Source: Klebsormidium nitens (taxonomy: Eukaryota; Streptophyta; Klebsormidiophyceae; Klebsormidiales; Klebsormidiaceae). Taken from it: 64,000 bases of DNA. The stretch is taken from the NCBI GenBank assembly GCA_000708835.1, contig DF237065.1:86467-150466 (forward strand), in the 5' to 3' direction. Position 1 is the stretch's first letter, and the number at the start of each line of letters is the position of its first letter. Under the pieces are notes generated by a model that saw only the letters and a program-made list of their open reading frames with translations, had not been told where the DNA came from and ran no database searches. A program made the translations under genes and the position numbers. This document shows, piece after piece, positions 1 to 11,400 of this stretch.

Positions 1-1133
1 TTGGAGCTTCGAAGGAGCCTTCATGACGCTCTCCCAACATTTTTTTCTGCTTGTCAGAGGTTTTTATAAGCTGCATATGGCTCTTCTTTGCGTGCCAATT
101 TGATGCTCCTCTCAAAGTGTAAAACCTGACACTGTCTAAGAATCTCCTCACACTTACTTACGGCCCGGCAAAATTTTTCTGAGTATTTGTACCGCCCGAG
201 TAACATAAACCTGAGTAGCCGTGACGCGAACCGCCGGTAACACTGACGATATTCGATACGCGCTAAATCGATTTTGTGGCGGCCGGAGTCGGAATCGACT
301 CGGCCGGTACCCACCATAGGTAGCTTGTGCTGTACATTATCGAATTATTGCAAACCTGAGGGGGAAACCAGGCCGTAATTGAATGATTGCAATTGTGCTA
401 GCCAATGTAAGAATCGATCTTTTGCGTGTACGTCATGATCGACACATGCCAAATAAAACTTACGTATGACCGCCCTTGCCGAAATATTGGCCGTCTGCGC
501 GCACATGCGTAATTGTAACGCGTCGTAAACTATCTGCGCCCAGTGCACACATGTGGCAAATTCAAAACCTCATCCATTGTCTCAGCTTGCCGGTCGAACC
601 CCCGCGTGCGGCCGCAGCCCACCAACGTTCGAGGCGGCCTTAGTTGCCCGGCGCCATGCAGCGCAGCTGGTCCAGAAGCAGCCTTCAACTTGTTAATTCG
701 GTACAACGCGGCGCGCCTAGCTAGCCGAAGCGTGTCACGGTGCCGCCCATGCATGATGGTAACTTCCAATTTATTATAACGCCCTTAGCCGCCATGGCCG
801 TGGAGCACGGTCTTCGGCGCGGCCGGCCGGGAATTTGTTCTCTTTGCTCTGCAGCTTGCTACGCGGCTGCAAGTCATGTCCATAATCCTACAACCTACAT
901 CATGCAACAAGGAAACTAGCGGCGAGTATGCTAGCTACAGACTCGTGTAGCCATGTGATCTTTGCGGTTCCAATAACCTTGCTAGCATGCAACCGACTAC
1001 GGAGAACTTTGGAACTTACACAACGGAAGGCCTGTATGACTGCTTTCGACAACTTGTTCATAAATGGTTTTTGTGGGCCTGCCAGGCTATGCTAGAGCAA
1101 CTCCTCGGAGCACTTTTAATATGCTCTAAATTA
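1..1133. other. Gene-free flank
   Basis: Short overlapping reading frames occur on both strands, including an antisense pair at about 530-779, but none has a recognisable domain, plausible splice context or protein-like composition. I see no RNA gene. The stretch reads as intergenic sequence. Confidence 0.5.
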
Positions 1134-1517
1134 GGCCCCGGAACATGGAATATCGGAATACGGAATACCCATTTTTGGAAGCGGAAGAATCCGGAATACC
1201 CAAATTTGGGCCTTGGAATACTAGAATACAGAATACAGGGCTTTTCCGAGCATACCTAAGAGTACATGTGGCAAACAACGGCATAATACTTGACTTCGAA
1301 GTAAAAAGACTTCCAAAAGCATGCTTCGAAGGGAAGAAGATTGTAAAAGAACTCACACGACAAGCGCACTCCTTACGTACTAACCTTTCAAAATGTCAAA
1401 AGTCACATTTGCGAAACAGAATACAGAATACTTGAGCACCCTGGAATACGGAATACTGCCTTTTCCAAACCTTGGAATACAGAATACTGGGGGTCAAGTA
1501 TTCCATGTTCCGGGGCC
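1134..1517. mobile_element. MITE-like element with GGAATAC sub-repeats
   Basis: The element is bounded by a perfect 19-bp inverted repeat, GGCCCCGGAACATGGAATA at 1134-1152, whose reverse complement lies at 1499-1517. Inside both arms the short word GGAATAC / GAATACAGAATAC recurs many times (1145-1240 and 1418-1490). Flanks on the two sides share CTAAAT, which may be the remains of a target-site duplication. No transposase frame is present, so the element is non-autonomous. The superfamily is not clear. Confidence 0.75.
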
Positions 1518-1896
1518 AGCTAAATGCCCCACAAATTGTTGCAGTAGTGAGGGCCCTCCGTTGCGGTCTCCGCAGGCTTATGGGTGGTTGGCCCAATGTC
1601 AGTGCATGCCTGCAGGTATAAGTTGCAATGCTTGTTGAACATGGGCCCGGTTAAAAACTTCCCGCATGGAGAAGAAGAAGGTCGGTACCATGAGGTGAAA
1701 AGAAACAGGTTGTGCTCACGTTGTGCTCTCGTTGTGCTGAACCAAATCATCATTCGAGGCATGCACTGGTGCACCGTTTGAGGCCGCGCCTGGCATGAGG
1801 CCGGGCGGGCGGCCAGGGCCGGGGCGGCCAGGGCCCAACCCAGCTAGAACCGGATTGCAACGTGGCCGTTCCGGCGTGTCACGGTCGTCCCCTGCA

Positions 1897-2070
1897 TACT
1901 TCTCTAGAATATGTTTAGTAAGCTCAAGGTTTAGTAAGAACGAGCTAACACTAAAAACCTAAACCCAAATAATCACTCGCTCCGCACCCGCACCCACCCT
2001 AACCACCATACTAACCCTACCCGTCCCAGGCGTAAACATTGAGCTTACTAAACATATTCTAGAGAACGAT
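1897..2070. mobile_element. MITE with 27-bp TIRs and 10-bp target duplication
   Basis: The 27-bp arm at 1901-1927 (starting TCTCTAGAATATGTTTAG) is matched perfectly by its reverse complement at 2039-2065. The direct repeat GTCCCCTGCA lies immediately outside on both sides (1887-1896 and 2071-2080), a good 10-bp target-site duplication. Long TIRs with a roughly 9-11 bp duplication are typical of Mutator-like elements, so a Mutator-type MITE is the likely class. The interior is rich in CCCTAA-like words (1940-2020) but is not a true telomere array. Confidence 0.85.
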
Positions 2071-2429
2071 GTCCCCTGCACCGTCGATTCGTACTGGCCT
2101 TGGCCGGTTTGAATTTTGAATGGAAGAGCAGCTGCAACTTGCAAATTTCAAGGTCCAACTGGTCCCGCCCAGTCACTGTCACAGCCAGAGTGGGTACGGT
2201 AGGACTCTAGGAGTCTAGGACTACGGTAGGAGGATGAAATCTGAAGCAATTCCTGAATTCTGAGCTTCCAAAGGCACGCCGCACGAACTTCGCTGGAGAG
2301 GTCAAACGGAGCTGGAACCTTGTAACCACCTGGTACTGCAATCAGGAACCCAGGAAAGTGCCTTGAAGTTGATCAGGGGATTGGGACAGGCAATGTAGCT
2401 GTTGATCAACCTGAGAGTGCTGCGCTGCC
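2071..2429. promoter_or_regulatory. Presumed 5' flank of the 2430 gene
   Basis: About 350 bases lie between the MITE and the first ATG of the gene on the plus strand. There is a local direct repeat (TAGGACTC / TAGGAGTC / TAGGACTACGGTAGG) at 2201-2230. I can see no clear TATA box. The transcription start cannot be placed from sequence alone. Confidence 0.3.
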
Positions 2430-5400
2430 ATGAAACCTTTGTCACCCATACCGGAGCTCGATGAGATGGAAGCTGCAGAAGAAGCATCTGTGCTTCCTGC
2501 GTCAAAGAAGCAGAAGGCGGATGGTGGGTGCACAGCAAGCGGGGTGTGGAAAGGTTCCACACTGTCTCTGTCCAGTACTGGTCGACCTTCTTTGGGTGGT
2601 CGTCATCCGGCCCCAGGCCTCAGTCTGAGAAGCGCCAGTCTTGCAGGCGAATCATCCAGAAGCTGCACAGGAGTTAAGCCTTCACTTCCTGCCAGCAGCA
2701 GAAGGGTGCCGGTTGGCAAGGAGAATCAGAGCTCTGAGCAGAACCTACAAGGTGTGAGGAACAGCTATTGCCGCTGGAGAGGCCTAGTCCCCTTGTCCAA
2801 TCCAACCAGGCGGCTGGCCCTGCTGCTAGCAGACGGCGTTCAGGAAGACAGCAAGCGCAGCGGACAGCGGGGCTGCTCAAGCAGTCAGAAGGGACTCGCA
2901 GAGCAGCCAGTGAGGCCACTCGAACCTCACAACTCAATAGGGGGCCTTCTATGACGGAGAAGGAAGCTCTGAACCCACAGCCTGTCAAAGCATCCACCGC
3001 TGCTGTGAGTGGTCCCCCTCTGACAGAGCGCAGCGGTCCGCTGGCAGAGGCAGACCCGACAGGAGACTCACTGCTTGAGACAGCTGACGGGACAGGGGCT
3101 GCTCAAAGCAATTGGGAGAGAGAGCCGCTCGAAGAAGGAGAGCGGCCTGAGGAGTACAAGGAAGAGCAGCTCTGCCTGTGGGACCGCTTCGGTGGACAAG
3201 ACATCCGCATCTTCGTTCCGCGCAGTCTCTATTGTCAAGGTAAGGGCACAGTCATTGGCTCATGCATTTTACCATAGTGCTTCTTGAGTGGGCAACAGCG
3301 TTGGCGATCTCTCTGCTGACTAACCCAAAATGCAGACAAGAGGACACAAGGAGGATTTTCATTGTGTGTCTCATTCATGACAGCTCTGACTGACTCTGTC
3401 TCACAGCATGTTCAATGACTCCTGACTCCTTGACTGAAGATACGTCAACTGTTCTTTTCGGGTTCCCCTTCCCAGTAACTGGGATGGTGTAGATTCTTGC
3501 GGGCATGTCTCTTGGGTGAAACCAGCCTATCATACCTGATGTCTCCATGTCATGTCGTGCAGAGACTGAACCCACCGAAGAGGTGCTCACTCAACGCGTC
3601 TCAAAAGCCCGCCCTGTCCTACCTGATCTGAGCAAGGCGATTGGGGCACGTTCGGTGCAACGGAGCACAAAGTATACGCTTGGCCAGGTTAGCCCCACCC
3701 TCATCTGCAGCGACAGGATCAACGGGTACACTTGATTCTAGGCACTGTCTGTAGTGCACTTTCCGCGTTGCTTGTCAGCAGGCGCTGCGAGGAGAATTGC
3801 TGAAGTTCCACCAGTCACAAAGCTGCGCGCTCCTGTCCTGCAGATAAATGTCGGGGACAAGAAGGTGGACTTGACATCGTTGAAGCAAGGAGACGAGTTC
3901 CTCGGAACATTTGGCAAACCTCAGCATGCGACAGCTGCGAGTCAGCTTAGAGCTCATCTGAAGGATGTCCCGAGAAAGCTGAGAGAGTGAGTATGTGGGC
4001 GATCCTCAGGCAACCTTTATTTGCAAATAGGTATGGCACCATGCTACATATGCAGGTGGATCCTTTGCACGTGTCTTTCAAGGGTCCTGGATGCTCTTCA
4101 CAGGGAGAAGAAGTGTTCTTGAGGTGTCTGCCTGAGTGTGCAGAAGGAGCTGCGCATAGATGGCCTTTGCAGGGAGCTGTTCACGTTGCTGTAAAGCCTT
4201 GGAAGCAATTCTGATGATGAGCACCTTTGTCCAGGCTTTGACGCCAAGCATGGCTGAGTCTTATCTGCAAAGTGGCTGGCCTACCAACCTCTTCCTCATT
4301 CTCATCACAAACGGTTCACCAGATCCAATCTGAATAAGAAAACACAACATCTTTTCCTTCTTGCAGGGGGCTGCTACCCTCAGAAGGGCCAGAAGAGGAG
4401 CCGGACCCAACGGTCGTCATCAAAATGAGCAAGGACTGCATAAAGCTCAGAGAGAGGATCCAGACGTTCGGCATCACCGAACCAGACACCCCCGTGGACT
4501 TCAAGAGGCAGATCGAAGACAAGACTCAGTACATTGAGGCAAAAAGCACCAGGTTCTGCGCGGTGGGGAAGCCAGGAAGCCGCAAGAGCCTTACCTGTAA
4601 CAGGTACGAGTCTTCAATGAGATAACAGTGCACATCTGTCACCCTTTTCAGGTTTTCTTTATTCTATTTGCAGGATAGCAAGGGCAGCATATACAAGGAG
4701 GAGTTGACTTGGACATGTTTGGACCAGATTTAAAACGACCACCTCGTTTTGCGCCTCTTTTTACAATTGCAAGGTGTCTAGCTGTCAATGGAATCGGATG
4801 AATTTTTCCTCCGTGCTATAAAAGTAGGCACATATGCTTCGAATAACGAAACCAAGCTGTCAATCCCTGGCAGATGCGACATCCCAAAGGTGCTTTCGCA
4901 TTCTGGCAACATTGACGGCAGAGATTGTGTTGTTACAGTCACTAGGTGCGGTCTTCGTTTCTAACTGTTCCCTTACTTATCTTTCAAAGGCATGCTTTGC
5001 ATATCTGAGAAGCTGGCCCTCAATAGCACCGCTCCTGAAGTCTTTATTTCCTACAGGCTTGCTGGCTTTCCTGGTGAGAGGGGTCCTTTCTTCTATTGCC
5101 CCGAAACCCGAGACCACGGTACAAAAATCACAACCTCGATCCTCAAGACAGCTGAGCCTGGGCTACACGTCCGTACACTTCTGCGTCGGAAGAGCGTGTA
5201 CGAGCAGCTTGTGGAAAGGAGGTTCAAGGCTGGGAGTATCTCGCCAGAAGAGCTGCGAGATAACTATCACTGCAAGGTCATGGAAGGGCCTGAGGGCAAG
5301 GTAAGGTGGCAACTAAGACGATATACGAAGTGGTTGACAGGAAGAGATATGAGTGCAGGCTCAAAGGCCGTTTGAGACACATAACGTGACTAAATCCAGT

Positions 5401-8400
5401 AGTCTCTTTAAATAACCCAAAAGGCTTTATATTGGTAGTCGAGGTCCTGATGCATTTACTTGAGGCAACTCGTCTAGGCCATTCACTGAAGCAGATCGGG
5501 ATTGGCTGCAGCCGTGTCTCTTGCGAGGATGCAGCACTTGGAAATGCTTCAGCCGTTTCTAATACAGGACTGACCCACTCTCCCCTCTCTTAACTTGAGT
5601 TTAAGTGCTGGCTTAAACTTTGGCTGCGTTTTCACAGGTGCGATGGTCCTCCCCGGACCAGCCAATGGCGGTTCGTCCAATCGAGGAAGTGATTCCTGGC
5701 GTGAACCTGCTCGTCGATCCTGTGGAAGGGGCACATATGTACTCGAGCGGCCTCAGCAACTACACTCCAGCTGAGCAGCTCATGATTGCAGAGGTCGAAA
5801 TGTCTTCCAACGCGTGGCCAGGCTTGGATGAGGGTCAGAAGCTAGTGGACGTAAGTCATCTCAAATTCGAAACGAGACCGCTATGGCTCTGTCATTATCC
5901 TACTCCTCATTCATCAAGTTTCCAGGTCATTCTGCGCAAGCGAGGGACCTATCTGGTGAAAACGGGCGATTGCCAATCCCTTCTCAGCAACCACTTTGTA
6001 TGGGTTTGCAACTCCGCTCTCAGTCCTCAGCAAGCAGTTTGCAGGAATAGTGTTTTGGAGTTGAAAAGTTTACAAAGATGCATCCTTCTCAACGAATGCA
6101 TGTCAGCGTTTGATCCCCGGAATCGGGCTCAATTGCTCAGTTGCTGATTCTGCTGTGCAATGCTCCCTGGTCCAATGTCACCATTACAAAGCTCTTTCTT
6201 TGGTTGCAGTGCGTTGGCTTCCTCGAGGCGCAAGAGGGGCAGTCAGACTTCAGGAGTGTGACGGACGACATCGTTCGTGAGGACGTCAAGGGCGCTAACG
6301 TCATCATACCCTGTACCAGTGACCGTGTGCGCACAGAGGAAGACGGCAACCTTCTCGCTAAGCTGGGCCTCTTCGATGGCACACCGGACACCTTCCCCAT
6401 CTTAGTCTGTCCCGACTTGCCGAGCGTCCTTTCGTCACTGGAGGTGAGGGCTGTCCTGTTCGTGACCCATTTGGTCGGACACAAAGTGCGCAAGATGTGC
6501 ACCGGATTCTTCCCCTCAACCGCTTGTGCGAGGTTCGTGAGTTTTTGGGTTCGTGAAACAGATGTTCCAAAGAATCCTTGGTACTATCATAGGCAAGCTT
6601 CATAGAAAACAACACTTTTCCTAATGTGAATTCTTTGCTTAGAATGCGGTCACTGATTCCGAAGGGTGAGTTGACCTCTATTTTGTGTTCTTCCAGAAAG
6701 TGCACGATGACAACGTGAACGCGTTAGCGGGCGCCTTCAAGAAACCGGAGCAGCTTGTGGCCCGAAATGTTCCAAACGTCCAGCATCTCATCCAATTGCA
6801 AGAGCCCATCATCCAGCATATCAGCGAGAATCTCTTTGTCATGCAGCCAGTCACGGCCCTTAACAGCCACGTAAGTCTTGCTGCCATCAAGGTTCAAGGA
6901 AGATTAACAGAGTCTCTAGGCTCCCCTGATCGTCCAATAACCTCTTATCATAAGCAAGAAGCCTGTTGGACGTCTAGCGTCCTTACATTACCTCGGAGGC
7001 TACTACGTAAAGGAGCATTCATGACCAGAGTCGTTCGAATATAGGGCCTTACTGCAGCTCCTATTAGTAGCTTTCTGAGATGTTGCTTTGCTGACGATGG
7101 CCTGCTTCGTCTCGGCAGAGGAGTTTTGATCTCATAAGAGCTGTGGCCTGCTGCTCCGAAGAAAGTTGATCTTTTGGATACAAGTTGAGATGCTTCTCGT
7201 GCAGGAACTGAAGGAGGACATCGCCAAGATGGTCAATAAGGCCCAGGTGGCTGTGCTCGTGCAGAGCATCTCCATCTGGATAACCTGGACTCTGATGAAG
7301 CTCAGAGCTTTCAAAGCGCGCTCGGTGAGGAAGTCCGTTCATCCGAGCGCTCGGGAATCCTTACTCTGTTGAAATTTTTGAAGGCTGTGCTGCTTCTTGC
7401 CCTGTTTATGCAGCTCTTGACAAACATGGGTTGCGGAGAAATTGGATCAAGAACGCGTCATGTCTGCATTGAGGCATCCGCCGAACAAGCACCAGCCTTT
7501 GCGTGCAGGCCGCCCCCGTCGCTCCTCGAGCTGAAGGAGCTACGTACGAGCTCAAGTGCGAGAAGAAGATTCGAGACGGGATGGGCGCATTCACAACCCA
7601 ATTTGCGTGACTTTCCTCAATTCTGATTGGTGTTAGTTGCGCTCTTCATCCATGTCATTCGCTGCTTGTTATCTGCTAGCACCAGCATTTCAATGATGTT
7701 GTGACTTGCCTCCTGATTCAAAAGCAATAAAGAGCACAACTGTTTTGCGCTTCCACCCTCCGCCGTCCATTCGAGTCTCTCCCCTTCCAGGGAGACGATC
7801 GTTGGCCTTGAAGTGACTGCAAGCGAGCTCCTGGAGGAAGCAAGCAGGACTTACTTCGGAAACGTCTGGATTCAGTTGGAGGCTGAGGGAATTGAGGACA
7901 TGCAGCAAGCGTTCGAGCACTTGCTGGAGAGGGGTGCTGTGTCCTCCGATAGCAATATCTACCAGTTCCTTTTCCAGGTAAGTAATCGTGAATTCGTCAA
8001 GTGTCTGGAGTTTTTTTTGTCAGATTAGATTTGTAGACCATCTTCGTTTGAGCTCGCATCTGTCAAGGGGCTTCGATGAAGCACTACCTGCCTTTCTACA
8101 TGTGTCTTTCAAATGTCGCTAAGCTTCATCAAAGCCTCTGGACTCTGTTTCTCAATTCTGCGCAGCCTTCTCGATTTCGTATCTAGAGCTAGGAAATCGC
8201 CGTTCAGACTTAACGAGCTTTTGCTGCACAGGTCTTCGACAACGTCATTGCGAGGGGTCGCAAAGATCTGGTCGAGCACCAGAGTGCAATCCTAAAGGCT
8301 CTGATTGAGCTCAGGGACGGAAAGAAGAAGGTACGTAGTATGGCGAAGGACATGCTCACCTGGGTACTCGATTGGCCTGGACGGGAGGAGTTGAGCAACG

Positions 8401-11400
8401 CTACTTGGATTGATCTCATCTCGTTGTGTACGGCCTTGAGGGATGACGATTGGCAAGTCATAAGAGCAAGGGCATTTCCAATCCTTATGACACAGTAATG
8501 GTACAGTGTCTCTTTATCCGCAGGACCTAGGAAGTGAGGCAGACGCCTCCCTCTTGCAAGCAGAAACGGCAGGCAAGCTAGCAGTCGAGAGAGCTGCACA
8601 GGGCCTGAAAAATGGCCCGAGCGCCATGGAGGACGCAATCCAGTGGACGGACTCCAATCGTGAGTGCGCCCAGTCAGGGAGGGGGTGCGACATTCGCGAG
8701 TACATCAACAAAGTTTGCAAGGATGCAGTGAGGGAAGCTCTGACGAAACCAAGTAAGTCTTTCCGTTCTTATTGGTTCGTGAAAAGCAGAAAAGGCAATC
8801 GGTTCTCTTGTTTCCTGCACTTGGACACCTCTTCTTTGTCGGGTTATAGGGTCTTCCCTTAATAAGTCGGAGTATGCCTTAGAGCTTGGTAACCCTACTC
8901 TTCGTTCCAGCTTCGTGACGGCTGTCCTTACGACCTAGTGCTCATCCAAGCACTTGTAAAGGCTCTATGTAAGCATGGACAGAAACAAAGCAGCATTCAA
9001 GCAGATCTCGCGCGTAATATTCTCTTCCACTCTTAACCGATCTTCTGGTTATCTTCCAGTCCAGGATGAGGCCGAAGACCACTTCGTCTCTATTCTGAAG
9101 AGGTGTCTCTTGGAGTCGTCCGGGCGCACGCGCTTGGGGCTAGTCAAGCCCCTCGTCTTGAGAATCCTGGAGTGGGCTGAGACTACCTACACCGACTTCC
9201 TGATAGAACACTGCAAGAGAAGCCTCGAGATGCTGAAACCAGATTTGGATGCAAAGCGACCCGTCGGAGGAGGACAGTTGCAGGGCGTCGTGAGCGATCT
9301 TGCTGCGGTGGCAAAGGAGGTGAAGGAGCAAGCTATCAAGGTCTCGAACATGTAAGAGCTCTCTCTTTGCGCGTGTGGCTGATTAGCTGAGTTCTCCGTT
9401 TGGCCGTCCTTTAGCTGCAGTCGCTTCTTCCCTCTTCACCGTTGAGCTTACACCCTGCTGTCTGTCAAGCTGCCAGATTCACCAACAGTCGACTTTGGTT
9501 GCGAATCACTCTTTTAACAAGAAGCGGGTTGAGCAAACGGTTACCATTGTTGTTCTTCTTTCACTCATAAGGAGACCTAAAGTGCTTACTTTGGCCATAG
9601 CGCAACCTGTGCGGAAACCAGCCTTTCGACTGTGCGGTTCGATTTGTCAAACTCCATTAGGCTTTGCTTTCTCTTGCTTCCAATGTCCAGAGGAACTACT
9701 TAACAAGCTTGTTCTAGAAAAGTTCGATGCACGAGTGTTCAGATTCAGTCTTCATGCAGAAAAGTAGCAACTGTTGTTCCCAGGGCGACACACAAGAAGG
9801 CGTACGAGGAGCAGGCACTCCCCAAGCCACTCATAAGGAAGCCACAGACGAGGGACATTGCTCAGGGCAGGTACGGTTCACCTTAGGCAGCAAAAGTAGA
9901 AACAGACCTTGGGAGGACCTACTCTTGTCCTCCAAAGCTTGCCAAGACCATTTTTGAAGCTTTCCTCATGCTTTTCATTGCTGAGAGACTTGGACGTTTC
10001 TATCCGGATGTGTGCGCATATATCCAAAAGCTTCGCGAAACACTTCGTGCTTTTGGTCCCAGACTTAGGTATGTGCACATGCTGGTGACTTCTCGAGTGC
10101 AGCGGCCATTGACAAAATGGCCCTAGGAACCAGATTTTCTGCACTCTGATGTTCCCAACCGCTAGTCACTCTAGGCGTCCATTGCTGAGCTCAATGTCGA
10201 TTTCTGATCTGAGTGCACTCATCTGCAGTGTCAAACTCCTCCCGGAGGTCGACTTCCAGCAGATCGAGGTCGTCAAAGTTCCTGGCCTGGAGATCGCCCT
10301 CTCGGATCTGGTGCCGGAGCCAGCAGCGATGGGAAAGCAGGTTGTGACCGGGAGGATGGAGGTCGGTGAAGATCTGCTTCCGATCGTTGACGCATACAAC
10401 CGCGCCACCACCAACGCAGTGAAGGAGCGCGGTGCTGCCGGGCCTAAGACCACTGACCCTCCACGTGTCGTCTTCTACCCGTCGGAGGTGAGTAGAAGCT
10501 AGCTCTTGAGCTTCGGAACACACGAAACGAAACAAAGAGAGCATACGATGGCTCACCGTTCCGTGCATCCTTCGATTTTAGTGTTCACTTCTTCCAAGAC
10601 AACCGTTGCTGACTTGCTGTTGATTTGTGCCTGAAGTTGTGTTCTTTCCGCTTCTGTAGCTTCAACCGGGGCAGAGGGACAGCAGCGTCCGGTTTGACTT
10701 CCGTCCGAGCCATCCACAGGGCATCGGTCGCACCATGTGGAGCCCCATTTCTTATGTCGTATGTCGGGAGAGCGAGGTGAGATGGTCGGTGACACCATAC
10801 ACGTGCTGGCATTAGGGATCTGGGCAGCAAAAGTGCATGAGCACTTCGACAAACCAGCAACTCTTGAACTTGTGTGCTGCACTTACCCGTGCTCTGCCTG
10901 CAAAGTTTAGCTCGTTGTCTCCGTTCATGTCAGTTCTCTGTTTTTCAAAAATTCAAGGTTTGTCATTCGAATTCCTTGCTTCATGAAAAGCTCAGCGTAG
11001 CTTCTGACAAATGCCTCACTTGACGGTCCCTTCTGCTTCAGGCTGAGAACCACCGCCGTCTCCTAAACGGAGTCGAGGGCACTACCCTTGTCACCGTCCC
11101 CAACGACAGCAAGAGGCACGTGTACTACTCGGCTGCTCAAATCGTGTACTGGCTCCTGCACAAGCCAGACTTGGAGGAGGGCTACGGCAGCTATTTCCTC
11201 ATGCCGAACAACGTCGAGGAGATTATCGAGGTCTCCCCGAAGTCGTTTGCGACACAAGGGTCCAGTCTCCAGCGGTGGAGCACCTTCGCGCAGCAGGCAA
11301 GCTTGTAACTCTATCGTTCTCTTGGAGCAGACGACTTACAAGTCTGCTTAAGTTTGTCCTTGATGAGCTTGCAATGTCGAGGGGTGCTCCTTCCGTCCCG

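Noticed and set aside
1940-2020. Telomere-like CCCTAA/CCCTAAC words
   Set aside because: The words are irregular and lie inside an inverted-repeat element, so this is not an interstitial telomere array.
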